Notes: generated from the letters alone by a model not told the origin. DNA of 64,000 nucleotides from CAVYUC01 sp963771595 (GCA_963771595.1 CAVYUC010000020.1:107658-171657); one strand, 5' to 3'. Numbered from the stretch's first letter, positions 28,553 through 38,335 are shown. Made by a program: numbers and translations.

Positions 28553-29908
28553 TTAAATCCCAAGCAACAATTTTCCGGCATCCTTTCCACCGGTAAACAT
28601 CCGTTCAGGATTTTCAATCAGCTCTTTTACTTTTACAAGAAATCCAACCGAATCTTTGCCGTCGACAATACGATGATCGTAGGAAAGTGCAACGTACATC
28701 ATCGGACGAATAACCACCTGCCCGTTTAGCGCTACCGGACGTTCAAGAATGTTGTGCATACCCAGTATTCCGGACTGTGGCGGATTTAAAATTGGTGTTG
28801 ACAACAGAGATCCAAATACACCGCCGTTGGTTATGGTAAAAGTTCCGCCGGAAAGTTCATCCACCGAAATCTTTTTATTCCGTGCTTTTTCGGCCAGTTC
28901 CTTAATCTCCTGCTCAATTTGGGCAATGGATTTGCTTTCGGCATTGCGAACGATGGGAACCATTAATCCTTTGGGTGTTGAAACTGCAATTCCGACATCC
29001 ACAAATTGCGGAGAAATAATTTCGTCGCCGTCGAGTTGTGAATTTACCATGGGATGATCGTCTATGGCCAGGGCAACAGCTTTCGTAAAAAAGGACATGA
29101 AACCCAGCTTTAATCCGTGCTTTTCAACAAACTGCTGCTGGTATTTTTTGCGCATTTCCATTACATTGGTCATGTCGATTTCGTTGAAAGTGGTGAGCAT
29201 TGCAGTTTCGTTTTTTACTGCCACAAGCCGTTCGCTCAACTTTCTTCTCAAAGATGACATCTTATTTCGTTCACTCTCCCTCGATGCTTCCTTACGCTTC
29301 CCTGTACCTTCGGCATCCTCATTTTTGGGAGCATTTACAGCCATTTCCACTTCTTTTTTCCCCAATCGCCTTAAGCCGTTAATTACATCTTCCACCGAAA
29401 GATTGTGTTCTTTCATCATTTCTTTGGCAACTGCCGTCACCTTCACTTTATCGTAATCAGATGTTGTTTTTTCTAAGTTCTTTTCTGTTTCACCAATTTC
29501 TTCTTCAACTTCACTTGTCGCTTTTTTAAGATCGCTTTCAATGGGCATAACATCCCTTTTAACGCCGACAGGTTTTTCCTCTTTTTCGGCTACCGGAGCT
29601 GTTTGTTTTTCTTTCTCCACTTCTTTATCCGAATCGCTTTTTTCTTCTTTGTCTGCCTTTTCTGAAGATGCCACACTTGTATCGATGGTACAGATTACTG
29701 TGCCCACTTCAACCGAATCACCTTCTTCTGCCTTAAATTCAATTTTACCGGCTTCGCTGGCCGAAACCGTTAATGTTGCCTTATCTGATTCAATTTCAGC
29801 AATTTCCTGATCTTTGTTCACTACAGCACCATTTTCAACCAGCCATGCGCCGATTTCAACTTCTGTGATGGATTCTCCAGGACTGGGGACTTTAATTTCT
29901 ACAATCAT
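28553..29908 (-). CDS. sucB: 2-oxoglutarate dehydrogenase E2, dihydrolipoyl succinyltransferase
   Basis: The protein has 451 residues. The lipoyl domain (1 to about 75) has the modified Lys in EIESDKATLTVSA. A long Glu/Lys-rich linker, the E3-binding domain (VTAVAKEMMKEHNLSVEDVING, about 150-185) and the catalytic domain follow, with SYDHRIVDGKDSV near 415 carrying the active His. It transfers succinyl groups to CoA in the TCA cycle. It starts 11 bases after sucA stops, forming the usual sucAB operon. E3 (lpd) is not in the window. Confidence 0.93.
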   Translation of the reverse strand: MIVEIKVPSPGESITEVEIGAWLVENGAVVNKDQEIAEIESDKATLTVSASEAGKIEFKAEEGDSVEVGTVICTIDTSVASSEKADKEEKSDSDKEVEKEKQTAPVAEKEEKPVGVKRDVMPIESDLKKATSEVEEEIGETEKNLEKTTSDYDKVKVTAVAKEMMKEHNLSVEDVINGLRRLGKKEVEMAVNAPKNEDAEGTGKRKEASRESERNKMSSLRRKLSERLVAVKNETAMLTTFNEIDMTNVMEMRKKYQQQFVEKHGLKLGFMSFFTKAVALAIDDHPMVNSQLDGDEIISPQFVDVGIAVSTPKGLMVPIVRNAESKSIAQIEQEIKELAEKARNKKISVDELSGGTFTITNGGVFGSLLSTPILNPPQSGILGMHNILERPVALNGQVVIRPMMYVALSYDHRIVDGKDSVGFLVKVKELIENPERMFTGGKDAGKLLLGI

Positions 29909-29919
29909 TTTTTGGTTTT

Positions 29920-32655
29920 TTATGAGGCTTCAACTTGTTTTTCCTGAAATACCGATTCGATAATTTTTTTCTCTGTTTGTTTATATTGCTCCATTAATCC
30001 TGCAGCCGGACTTGCATTTTCGGCGCGGGAAATCAGCTGGAAACCAAGCGATTTTAATTTTCTGTTGTAAAACGGCCAGGCTCCCATATTTTCCGGTTCA
30101 TCCTGAACCCAAATCAGCTGACTGTGATTACCATATTTCTGTAAAATACTTTCGATCTGTTTTTTAGGTATGGGATATAATTGCTCAATTCTTACAATTG
30201 CAACATTTGAAATTCCGTTTTCGTTTTTATGTTTTTCCAATTCGTAATAAAGACGACCGTAAGTGAAAACGATTTTTTCCACCAAATCAGGTTCTGCCGA
30301 TTTATCATCAATAACTTCCATGAAAGAACCTTTTGCCATATCATCAATGGAAGAAACCACTTTTGGGTGACGCAGCAAACTTTTCGGCGTAAACACGATT
30401 AACGGTAAACGGGTCTTCATTTTTACCTGCCGGCGCAAAAGATGAAACATATTTGCCGGCGTGGTTGGCACCACCACCTGGATATTACTGTTTGCCGACA
30501 AGGTAAGAAAACGTTCGATGCGCGCGCTGCTGTGTTCCGGCCCCTGGCCTTCGTAGGCATGCGGCAAAAACAGCGTCAGCCCGTTCATCAAGCCCCATTT
30601 TTCAAAAGCTGAAGTAATATACTGGTCAATAATTACCTGCGCCACATTATGGAAATCGCCGAATTGGGCTTCCCATATGGTTAATCCCTGCGGCTGCGCC
30701 AGGGCATAGCCGTATTCAAACCCCATTGCCGCATATTCCGACAGATGTGAGTTAAACACATGAAATGGAGCCTGTTTTTCCGAAATGTGTTTCAATGGAA
30801 AATATTTTTCTTCCGTCCCTTCAATAACAAAAGATGCGTGCCGGTGGGCGAACGTTCCCCGCTCGGTGTCCTGGCCGGTTAACCGCACCGGATGTCCTTC
30901 CAGAACCAGCGATCCGTAAGCAAGCAATTCACCCATCGCCCAATCGAGCCGGTCATCATGTATCATCATTTTCCGATCAGCCAGAATACGGCTCACCTTT
31001 TTAAAGAATTTAAGATCTTCCGGCAGGTTGTTAATTTTCTCTGCTATATCGTACAGCACCTTCGCATTAACTGCAGTTTTAACCGGTTCCTTTAAAACCG
31101 ATTTTTCAGGGATTTTATACGATTCGTATTCATTTAACAGAAACTTCCTGATTTTGAGCTTTTCGATTTGCTCCGATTCTTTATATTTTTCATCCAGCAA
31201 TTTATCAAAATCCCTGATTTCCTTCCGGGCTTCTTCTTTGGTCATGATACCCAGCCGGTCCAGTTTTTCGATATAAATATCACGGGGATTTGGATGTTTT
31301 GAAATGGCCTTGTACAATACCGGTTGGGTGAATCGCGGTTCGTCACCTTCGTTATGTCCGTATTTCCGGTAGCAAAGGATATCGATGTAAATATCAGACT
31401 GGAATTTTTGCCTGAATTCCATGGCCAGCTTAATGGTAAAAATCAAGGCTTCCACATCGTCGCCATTCACATGAAACACGGGAGAACGGGTAACTTTTGC
31501 AACATCGGTGCAATAGGTACTCGAACGGCCGTCGAGATAGCTGGTGGTAAAACCAACCTGGTTGTTAATTACAAGATGGATTGTACCGCCGGTTCGGTAA
31601 GCATTTATCTGCGACATTTGCGTGGTTTCATAAACAACACCCTGCGCCGCAATTGCGGCATCGCCGTGGATTACAATTCCAGCCGCTTTACTGTAGTCAT
31701 TTTCATAAACTGAATTTATTCGCGAACGCACCATTCCCTGCACTACCGGCCCCACTGTTTCGAGGTGTGACGGGTTGGGCATCAGTTTTAGTTTCACCTT
31801 TTTCCCGGAATCGGTCATTACTTCATTTTCGTAGCCGAGGTGATACTTTACGTCGCCCTGCGAGATATCATCTTCGTATTGCGTCCCGTAAAATTCCTTA
31901 AAGATATTTTTGTATGGCTTTTCCAGAATATTGGCAAGAATATTTAACCGTCCGCGATGCGCCATTCCAATTACAAACTCTTCAATACCGAGCTCCACGC
32001 CACGTTCAATAATGGCATCCAGCGAAGGAATCAATGTTTCAGCACCTTCCAGTGAAAATCGTTTTTGCCCTACAAATTTTTTGTGAATAAAACTTTCAAA
32101 ACCAACGGCAAGCTTTAAATGATAAAAGATGTGTTTCCGGCTTTCTTCAGAAAAATTCTGGGAATTCCGGGTGCTTTCCATCCGGTCTTTCAGCCATTGC
32201 ACCACATCCGGGTTGCGCATATAAACATACTCCACACCAATGGAGCTACAGTAAGTAGCTTCCAGATGACTGATAATATCCTTCAACTTTGCCGGCCCGA
32301 TGCCAATATTATTTCCCACCTGAAACGTGGTTTCCAGATCGCTTTTTTCCAACCCGAAATTCTCGATATCAAGCGTTGGCGAATACTGCCTGCGCATTCG
32401 AACAGGATTGGTTTTTGTAAATAAATGCCCCCGCTGACGATAACCGTGTATCAGGTTTAAAATTGCAAATTCCTTGTCCATGTTTAAGGAAATTGCTTTT
32501 CCATTTTTTTGCGGGTAATTGGTACGTGCCAGTTCAAAACCTGCAAAGAAATGTTTCCAGCTCGAATCCAGTGATTCCGGATTTTCCAGGTATGTTTGAT
32601 ACAACTCTTCTACAGTCTCCAACTCCTGATTTCCTACTGACGAAAATTTATCCAT
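29920..32655 (-). CDS. sucA: 2-oxoglutarate dehydrogenase E1 component
   Basis: The protein has 911 residues, full length for E1. It contains GMAHRGRLNILANIL, the thiamine-diphosphate motif HGDAAIAAQGVVYE to VINNQVGFTT, and RYGHNEGDEP-type KYGHNEGDEPRFTQP. The transketolase-like C-terminal part has EAQFGDFHNVAQVIIDQYI and the closing WVQDEPENMGAW. It decarboxylates 2-oxoglutarate and hands the succinyl group to SucB. A good Bacteroidota promoter lies about 80 bases upstream. Confidence 0.95.
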   Translation of the reverse strand: MDKFSSVGNQELETVEELYQTYLENPESLDSSWKHFFAGFELARTNYPQKNGKAISLNMDKEFAILNLIHGYRQRGHLFTKTNPVRMRRQYSPTLDIENFGLEKSDLETTFQVGNNIGIGPAKLKDIISHLEATYCSSIGVEYVYMRNPDVVQWLKDRMESTRNSQNFSEESRKHIFYHLKLAVGFESFIHKKFVGQKRFSLEGAETLIPSLDAIIERGVELGIEEFVIGMAHRGRLNILANILEKPYKNIFKEFYGTQYEDDISQGDVKYHLGYENEVMTDSGKKVKLKLMPNPSHLETVGPVVQGMVRSRINSVYENDYSKAAGIVIHGDAAIAAQGVVYETTQMSQINAYRTGGTIHLVINNQVGFTTSYLDGRSSTYCTDVAKVTRSPVFHVNGDDVEALIFTIKLAMEFRQKFQSDIYIDILCYRKYGHNEGDEPRFTQPVLYKAISKHPNPRDIYIEKLDRLGIMTKEEARKEIRDFDKLLDEKYKESEQIEKLKIRKFLLNEYESYKIPEKSVLKEPVKTAVNAKVLYDIAEKINNLPEDLKFFKKVSRILADRKMMIHDDRLDWAMGELLAYGSLVLEGHPVRLTGQDTERGTFAHRHASFVIEGTEEKYFPLKHISEKQAPFHVFNSHLSEYAAMGFEYGYALAQPQGLTIWEAQFGDFHNVAQVIIDQYITSAFEKWGLMNGLTLFLPHAYEGQGPEHSSARIERFLTLSANSNIQVVVPTTPANMFHLLRRQVKMKTRLPLIVFTPKSLLRHPKVVSSIDDMAKGSFMEVIDDKSAEPDLVEKIVFTYGRLYYELEKHKNENGISNVAIVRIEQLYPIPKKQIESILQKYGNHSQLIWVQDEPENMGAWPFYNRKLKSLGFQLISRAENASPAAGLMEQYKQTEKKIIESVFQEKQVEAS

Positions 32656-32731
32656 CGTTGTCTTTTAATGATCTTACTGAAAAAAACAATGATTATTTTT
32701 TATTGTTTATTTCTTCAGTTGCTTTGTGCCA

Positions 32732-32760
32732 CAAATTTAGATTTTATTACCTATATACAA
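32732..32760 (-). promoter_or_regulatory. Promoter of sucAB
   Basis: On the minus strand TTG (32758-32760) is followed after 18 bases by TAAATTTG (32732-32739). This is the Bacteroidota primary-sigma pattern TTG-spacer-TAnnTTTG. It lies 77 bases before the sucA start. Confidence 0.55.
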
Positions 32761-32920
32761 CCATTGCCCGGCGCCGATTTTATGAAATATAAAAATCCCA
32801 AACTTCAGAATTAAATCCGTTGCCGGTTTTGTTTCCTTTTCTTTTCAAATGAAGCAGACAATTATACATTCTTCAAAAACAAAATAAAACAAATTGATGT
32901 TTTACTGTAAAGCCCGGTAT

Positions 32921-33757
32921 ATGAAAACATTAGTTACTATAATTTTTCTTTCTCTGATAATGATTTCAGGATATGCACAGGAAAATGGTGCAGGTGACGA
33001 ACAGGTAATTAAAAATGTTTTCAGGGGAACACGGGTAGTAAACGGTCAATCTGCTAATCTTACAGATAAAGGAAAACTGCTTTTTTTGGTTCAGCACCGT
33101 TTTGGCGACATCAGCGGAGGTTTGTACCAATTTTTCGGATTGGATCAGGCCACCATGCGTATGGGTTTTGAATATGGTTTTGGAAACAACCTGAATGTAG
33201 GAATTGGCCGTAGTTCGTACCTAAAAACTTATGATGCTTTTGGAAAAGTAAGGCTGGCACAACAAACTGATGATTTTCCACTGACCATTGCCGCTACTGC
33301 AGCCGGTTTTATCCCTACACTTCGAAATTATTTTCCGGATGAAAAAGATAATTTTTCAGATAAATCTTCAGGAAATATTCAATTGCATCTGGCCAAAACT
33401 ATCGATTTTATTGGCTTGCAGGTTTCACCAGGTTTTCTTTCCACAGGTTATTTACTCTCCGAAGGAGATAATTTGTCATTATTTACACTGGGTTTGGCAG
33501 GATCGGCAAGAATTTCCAAAAAAGTTTCTGCCAATCTTGAATATCTGACCTTTTTCAATTCAGAATTTTCTGCCACCAGGCCATTGTCGCTTGGGGTTGA
33601 TATTGACATCGGCGGACATTTGTTTCAGTTGATTTTATCCAATTCACAACAAATGGTAACACCGGGATTGTACACAGGTACCATGGGCGATTGGTCCACA
33701 GGCAACCTGTTTTTCGGATTTAACCTTATACGGGAATTCAGAATTAAATACTATTAA
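32921..33757 (+). CDS. DUF5777-family outer-membrane beta-barrel-like protein
   Basis: The start is MKTLVTIIFLSLIMISGYAQ, a clean signal peptide; the longer in-frame start at 32894 would add nine polar residues before it. The mature protein of about 258 residues has alternating amphipathic strands (MRMGFEYGFGNNLNVGIGRS, NIQLHLAKTIDFIGLQVSPG, DIDIGGHLFQLILSNSQQMV), typical of DUF5777. It lies 4 bases before a Rieske-type gene, so the pair is an operon. In Bacteroidota such pairs go with electron-transfer or c-type cytochrome genes; the role is unknown. Confidence 0.75.
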   Translation: MKTLVTIIFLSLIMISGYAQENGAGDEQVIKNVFRGTRVVNGQSANLTDKGKLLFLVQHRFGDISGGLYQFFGLDQATMRMGFEYGFGNNLNVGIGRSSYLKTYDAFGKVRLAQQTDDFPLTIAATAAGFIPTLRNYFPDEKDNFSDKSSGNIQLHLAKTIDFIGLQVSPGFLSTGYLLSEGDNLSLFTLGLAGSARISKKVSANLEYLTFFNSEFSATRPLSLGVDIDIGGHLFQLILSNSQQMVTPGLYTGTMGDWSTGNLFFGFNLIREFRIKYY

Positions 33758-33761
33758 TGAT

Positions 33762-34187
33762 ATGAACAGGAAAAAATTTATTTCACAATTTGCCATCGGA
33801 GGCAGCATATTATTTACTTCGCCTATGTTGTTTAATGCATGTTCGAATGGTACTGATGAGGTAATGAACGACCAAAACAATAATTCCAATGAAATTATTG
33901 TGGATTTAAACAATTCTTCTTTTGCTGATTTAAAAACAGTTGGAGCTTTTGATTACAAAGATAATGTAATCATCATTCATCCATCCGAAAATCAATATGT
34001 AGCGCTTTCATCCATCTGCACGCACCAGGGTTGTACAGTAGCCTACAACGCATCGACAAATGAATTGCCCTGTCCGTGTCATGGTTCGCGGTTCAACATC
34101 AACGGGAAAGTACTTAATGGTCCTGCTCAAAGGGATTTGAAAAAATACACGGTGAAAGTGGATGGAAGCGAGTTGATTATTAGCTAA
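33762..34187 (+). CDS. Exported Rieske [2Fe-2S] protein
   Basis: The protein has 141 residues. MNRKKFISQFAIGGSILFTS, followed by MLFNAC, looks like a Tat-style N-terminus with a lipobox Cys at 27. The cluster ligands are clear: Cys86-Thr-His88 in SSICTHQGC and Cys104-Pro-Cys-His107 in LPCPCHGSRF. The end (VLNGPAQRDLKKYTVKVDG) is the usual Rieske closing. It transfers electrons in the periplasm. It is coupled to the DUF5777 gene upstream; no cytochrome b partner is present, so it is not a bc1 complex part here. Confidence 0.88.
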   Translation: MNRKKFISQFAIGGSILFTSPMLFNACSNGTDEVMNDQNNNSNEIIVDLNNSSFADLKTVGAFDYKDNVIIIHPSENQYVALSSICTHQGCTVAYNASTNELPCPCHGSRFNINGKVLNGPAQRDLKKYTVKVDGSELIIS

Positions 34188-34206
34188 CATTTTTGGATGA
34201 ACAGAA

Positions 34207-34238
34207 AACAGGAATAAGGTTAAAAAACCGATCCTGTT
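34207..34238. terminator. Bidirectional hairpin between Rieske and cupin genes
   Basis: AACAGGA (34207-34213) pairs with TCCTGTT (34232-34238), with an inner GGTT/AACC stem. The two flanking genes converge on it. Confidence 0.6.
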
Positions 34239-34246
34239 GAATTTTG

Positions 34247-34516
34247 CTACAAATCGAAAGTATAATGTTTGCTAATGGCGGAATGGATGTCCCAGATACA
34301 TTCAAGGCCGGCAGGGAATGTTACAAAATCGCCAGGTTTGATGGTTATGGATTCAAATTCAGTAATAATTGTCGCTTCTCCTTCGGTAATGTAACAGTTT
34401 TCGGTTTTATCATAAAACCATTCAAATTTATCTTCATCGTGTTCCCAAATTGGCCACGTAAAGACTCCTGCTTCGTCCAAATCCTCCTGTTCAGGCTGAT
34501 CAATTTCTATTCTCAT
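34247..34516 (-). CDS. Small cupin-domain protein (cupin_3/DUF861-like)
   Basis: This 89-residue protein is a single small cupin. NCYITEGEATIITEF and IKPGDFVTFPAGLECIWDI are the two cupin motifs, and the W-rich start (FTWPIWEHDEDKFEWFYD) is usual for this branch. Metal-ligand histidines are few, so catalysis is uncertain. It stands alone, convergent with the Rieske gene. Confidence 0.8.
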   Translation of the reverse strand: MRIEIDQPEQEDLDEAGVFTWPIWEHDEDKFEWFYDKTENCYITEGEATIITEFESITIKPGDFVTFPAGLECIWDIHSAISKHYTFDL

Positions 34517-34726
34517 TGTTTAATTTTTTTGTAAAATTACAAAAGAATCAGTTTCCAATATTCATCTACTAACCAATTATAGGAAAAAATGTTCTTGTCG
34601 GTTCGTGATTATTTGTAAATTTATTATCAGTTGGATTAGCTTTATAAATTATTATGCAGATTCACATGAAACATCATCCGGTTTTTTTGGCATAATATCT
34701 TTGATTAAAAGCAACCAACAACAAAA

Positions 34727-35311
34727 TTACTTTCTGTAATCTTCTGAAAATCTTTTACCGGCTCGGAAAGCTTCAATATTCAAATCAACAATTTTTTGAC
34801 CTTTTGATCTAAAAATGGTTTCTATTCCTTTAATAATAATTTCATCATGTATGGTGATAAATGGTGAAGCAGCGCCCAGCATAACCATGTTGGAAGCCTT
34901 TGGATTACCAACATCGCGGGCAATTTTGTCGGCATCAATTCGAATAACATTAATTTTTCCATTCAGCCCTTCAAATTGTTTTTCCAAATCGGGATAATCC
35001 GATATGTTATTAAATTGAATATTATTGGTTACAAGGCTGCCATTCTTCTTCAAATAAGGCAGATATCGAAGTGATTCCATGGGTTCAACAGACAAAATCA
35101 AATCGGCATTTCCCAGGGGTATCAAATCAGAATAAACCTGATGATCGGCAATGCGCAGGTGCGAGACCACTGCCCCACCCCGCTGGCTCATGCCATGGGT
35201 TTCGGCTTGTTTGAGGTAGTAATGTTCATTTAATGCGGCTGCCCCCAATGTAGCAGCAATTGACAAAATACCCTGTCCGCCAACCCCGGCTAATATGATA
35301 TCGGTTTTCAT
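34727..35311 (-). CDS. iorB: Indolepyruvate oxidoreductase subunit beta
   Basis: The protein has 194 residues and belongs to the pyruvate-ferredoxin oxidoreductase gamma-type family. It opens with DIILAGVGGQGILSIAATLG and carries AETHGMSQRGGAVVSHLRI. It forms a complex with IorA to oxidise aryl-pyruvates to aryl-acetyl-CoA. It begins one base after iorA ends. Confidence 0.9.
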   Translation of the reverse strand: MKTDIILAGVGGQGILSIAATLGAAALNEHYYLKQAETHGMSQRGGAVVSHLRIADHQVYSDLIPLGNADLILSVEPMESLRYLPYLKKNGSLVTNNIQFNNISDYPDLEKQFEGLNGKINVIRIDADKIARDVGNPKASNMVMLGAASPFITIHDEIIIKGIETIFRSKGQKIVDLNIEAFRAGKRFSEDYRK

Positions 35312-35312
35312 T

Positions 35313-36923
35313 TTAGTTCGATTTTTTTGATTTCTTCATTTTTTTAATTCTGCTGATACGCTGCACACATTCGCGCCTTCCGATGATTACTGATACTCCT
35401 TCGTAAGCCACTTCTTCCTCTATTATATGCACAATTTCATCGTGATTTTTTTTCAACGGCACAAACAGCCGGACATGTTCCGGTTCCACTCCCACCCCTT
35501 CGCAGATTTTTTCAATTCTTCCATTGGCCGATGAATCCTGTCCGCCGGTCATGGCAACAGCTTCATTATCGACTATTAAAATGTTAATGTTTGTTTTTTC
35601 AATAACACAATCCAGCAGGCCTGTAATTCCCGAATGGGTAAAAGTAGAATCGCCGATTACGGCAAAAACAGGGGTTAATCCGGCATCGGCTGCACCTTTT
35701 GCCATAGTTATGGATGCGCCCATATCCACACAGGTATTGATGGTTGCGTATGGCGGCAAAGCGCCGAGTGTGTAACAGCCAATATCGGAAAAGACCCTTC
35801 CGTCGCCATAGTTTTCCAATACTTCGTTTAAAGCAAAATAGGTATCCTGGTGCCCGCATCCCGCACAAAGCGAAGGCGGACGATTGGCCAATCCTTCAGG
35901 AACGCCAAAAGTTTCCGGAACTTCGCGTCCCAAAGCTTTTGCAAGATGATCCGGATTGAGTTCACCCCTTCTTGGAAGCCTTCCATTCAACCTTCCCGAA
36001 ACTTTTTTTCCCTTCCCGAAGAAATCTTTCAACTGCTCTTCAACAAGCGGATAACCTTCTTCAGCAATCAGCAGTTCCTCACATTCATTTTCCAGCTTTT
36101 TGAGCAATGACTCAGGAACCGGATATTGTGTAATCTTAACTACTGGATACGTACAGTTTCCTTCAGGATAATTATCCATCAGGTAATTAAAGGCAATACC
36201 ACAGCAAACTATTCCAAGGCTTTTATCCGGTCCGTCCAGATAGGCATTAAATTTCGATTCTTCAGAAAATTTTACCAGCAATTCCTGTTTATCCAGGAGA
36301 TTCTGGTAGTATTTCCGTCCGTACGCAGGCAGCAGCATAAACTGCATGGGGTTGGCCGGCAACTTCAGGTCATTTTCAATTTTAATTTCCTGTGGAACCA
36401 CACCAGCGCGGGAATGCGCCAGACGCGTTGGAATTCTTACCATCACCGGCAACCCTGTTTTTTCTGAAAAATCAAACGCTTCGTAGGTCATATCGTAGGC
36501 TTCCTGCTGGTTCGAAGGTTCAAACACAGGAATCATGGCAAACTTTCCGTAAAATCTTGAATCCTGCTCATTTTGCGAAGAATGCTGCGATGGATCATCG
36601 GCAACAACTATCACCAAACCTCCGTTAATTCCGGTAATGGCGGCATTCATAAAAACATCGGCCGCAACATTCAATCCCACATGTTTCATGCAGGCCATGG
36701 TGCGTTTTCCGGCATACGACATTCCAAGAGCGGCTTCCAGGGCCGTCTTTTCATTCACCGACCATTGGCGGTGGATATTTCTTTCTTTAGCTGTTTTGTT
36801 GAGCTGAATATATTCCGTGATTTCGGTTGAAGGTGTTCCCGGATAAGCATATACACCTGAAATGCCGGCATCCACAGCTGCCTGACCGATGGCTTCAACA
36901 CCCATTAATAAATTACGTTGCAT
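35313..36923 (-). CDS. iorA: Indolepyruvate oxidoreductase subunit alpha (lacking C-terminal ferredoxin domain)
   Basis: The protein has 536 residues. The N-terminal pyrimidine-binding part has YAYPGTPSTEITEY and NEKTALEAALGMSYAGKRT. The thiamine-diphosphate part has SLCAGCGHQDTYFALN and IGDSTFTHSGITGLLD. The longer archaeal-type IorA ends with two [4Fe-4S] motifs; here the protein ends at a basic tail (MKKMKKSKKSN-like) with a single Cys in RRECVQRIS. The electron path to ferredoxin must therefore differ. It is co-transcribed with iorB. It may serve amino-acid fermentation or aryl-acetate activation. Confidence 0.9.
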   Translation of the reverse strand: MQRNLLMGVEAIGQAAVDAGISGVYAYPGTPSTEITEYIQLNKTAKERNIHRQWSVNEKTALEAALGMSYAGKRTMACMKHVGLNVAADVFMNAAITGINGGLVIVVADDPSQHSSQNEQDSRFYGKFAMIPVFEPSNQQEAYDMTYEAFDFSEKTGLPVMVRIPTRLAHSRAGVVPQEIKIENDLKLPANPMQFMLLPAYGRKYYQNLLDKQELLVKFSEESKFNAYLDGPDKSLGIVCCGIAFNYLMDNYPEGNCTYPVVKITQYPVPESLLKKLENECEELLIAEEGYPLVEEQLKDFFGKGKKVSGRLNGRLPRRGELNPDHLAKALGREVPETFGVPEGLANRPPSLCAGCGHQDTYFALNEVLENYGDGRVFSDIGCYTLGALPPYATINTCVDMGASITMAKGAADAGLTPVFAVIGDSTFTHSGITGLLDCVIEKTNINILIVDNEAVAMTGGQDSSANGRIEKICEGVGVEPEHVRLFVPLKKNHDEIVHIIEEEVAYEGVSVIIGRRECVQRISRIKKMKKSKKSN

Positions 36924-37038
36924 TACTTTATTTTTAATTCGGGGACAAAAATAGGATTATTGAATTTCACAAAAAATATCAAAACTCAGTTTAAAACTGT
37001 TCTTAATTTAATTCGGAAATTCTATACCCGTAGTTTTA

Positions 37039-37449
37039 TTAGCTGTAAACGGTAAGTACCAGCCTTCGCTTTCCTCCATAGTTGCGGAATTCGCAAAAAT
37101 ATATGCCCTGCCAGGTTCCCAGGTTTAACCGGTGGTTGGTAATGGGAATAGTTATTTCGGATCCAATGACGGAGGATTTCAGGTGTGCCGGCATATCATC
37201 ACTGCCTTCAAGAGTATGGGTATATAACTTGTGGTTCTCAGGAATCATATCATCAATAAACGATTCAAAATCAGCGCGGACTGATGGATCTGCATTTTCA
37301 TTCAATGTAATACCGGCAGAGGTATGTTTTACAAGAATGTGCAATAATCCTTTTTCCGGAAGTTCAGGCAGGTTATCCTTTATGGTGGAGGTAATTAAGT
37401 GGTACCCGCGGCTCAATGGTGAAAGTATAATTTCCGTTTGTTGAATCAT
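37039..37449 (-). CDS. yjbQ: YjbQ-family protein (UPF0047)
   Basis: This 136-residue protein is the whole length of the family. It shows ILVKHTSAGITLNENADPSVRADFE, with the conserved His and Asn, and LGTWQGIYFCEFRNYGGKRR at the end. Members have weak thiamine-phosphate synthase activity in vitro; the true role is unknown. It precedes a small DUF5808 gene on the same strand by the order of transcription 37638 to 37039, with a gap of only 15 bases, so the two may be one transcript. Confidence 0.9.
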   Translation of the reverse strand: MIQQTEIILSPLSRGYHLITSTIKDNLPELPEKGLLHILVKHTSAGITLNENADPSVRADFESFIDDMIPENHKLYTHTLEGSDDMPAHLKSSVIGSEITIPITNHRLNLGTWQGIYFCEFRNYGGKRRLVLTVYS

Positions 37450-37464
37450 CTGTATTCAGAAAAT

Positions 37465-37638
37465 TTAGGTAAAAACAATAAGTAGTGCAATAAAAATCAG
37501 CATGATAATATAGGATACCGGATGCCCAAAATTAAAGGTCCATCCTCTGTACATGTCAATTTTGGGTACAATAATTCTTGAATCCTTTGGATCGAAATAA
37601 ATCATTCCCCATTTGTATTTTTCAGGATTATTCTTCAT
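37465..37638 (-). CDS. Small DUF5808-like membrane protein
   Basis: This 57-residue reading frame runs from the ATG at 37636-37638 to the stop at 37465-37467. It begins MKNNPEKYKWGMIYFDPKD, continues RIIVPKIDMYRGWTFNFGHP and ends with one membrane segment (SYIIMLIFIALLIVF). The pattern (W-G-x-Y-x-x-P-x-D-x-R-I-x-V-P-K, then GWTxNF) is that of DUF5808. It is too short for most ORF cut-offs. It is probably co-transcribed with yjbQ. Role unknown. Confidence 0.75.
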   Translation of the reverse strand: MKNNPEKYKWGMIYFDPKDSRIIVPKIDMYRGWTFNFGHPVSYIIMLIFIALLIVFT

Positions 37639-37953
37639 AGTCAAATTTCAACGTTATTTAAACATCATTTTGTAACGATTAAAAAATCCTTTCTACTGTT
37701 ATTCTTTACGATTTTTACTTTCGGTTATAAAATTAAGTAAAAATGAACCATCTGCACAATAATTTGATTTTTAACACCTGAAAATTACGGGCTGATGCGG
37801 GAGATGTTGTATCATGAATCATAGACGCTAAGGCGCAAAGCTTATTAATCTGTTCATATCGATTATTATCTTCCTGTCCCACAACTGGCGGAAAGTCTGG
37901 AGTTAGTCGGTTTATATAAAGGAAAAAGCTACTTTTACATAAAAATTCTAAAA
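37639..37953. other. Intergenic region without a recognised gene
   Basis: These 315 AT-rich bases lie between two divergent genes. I see no RNA gene, repeat or convincing promoter motif in it. Confidence 0.5.
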
Positions 37954-38322
37954 ATGAGATTTCTGGGAAATATTATCTGGCTGGTATTTGGCGGCCTGGC
38001 TATTTTTTTGGAATATATTATTGCCGGTTTGGGTCTATGTCTCACAATTGTTGGTATTCCTTTCGGAATTCAATCTTTTAAATTGGGCGTTTTGGCGCTC
38101 TGGCCCTTTGGCCAGCGGATTGAATATATGAATTATGCTCCCGGTTGTCTTTCCACGGTAATGAACATCATCTGGCTGATCATTGGTGGAATCTGGATTG
38201 CATTAACCCACCTGCTGTTTGGTATTCTGCTGGGAATCACCATCGTTGGAATTCCATGGGCAAAACAGCATTTTAAAATGATGTCGCTGGCATTGACACC
38301 CTTTGGGAGAAGAGTAGTATAG
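37954..38322 (+). CDS. yccF: YccF-domain inner-membrane protein
   Basis: This 122-residue protein consists of two copies of the YccF unit. Each has NIIWLxxGG, a hydrophobic hairpin, TIVGIPxxxQxFK and PFGxR (LWPFGQRIEY and LTPFGRRVV). About four membrane segments. The family has no assigned biochemical role. It is convergent with rtcB, with 13 bases between. Confidence 0.9.
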   Translation: MRFLGNIIWLVFGGLAIFLEYIIAGLGLCLTIVGIPFGIQSFKLGVLALWPFGQRIEYMNYAPGCLSTVMNIIWLIIGGIWIALTHLLFGILLGITIVGIPWAKQHFKMMSLALTPFGRRVV

Positions 38323-38335
38323 CAAATCGCACTTT

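Noticed and set aside
37780..37860. Possible repeat or RNA at the ACGCTAAGGCGCAAAG stretch
   Set aside because: Only one copy in the window and no stable fold that I could draw.
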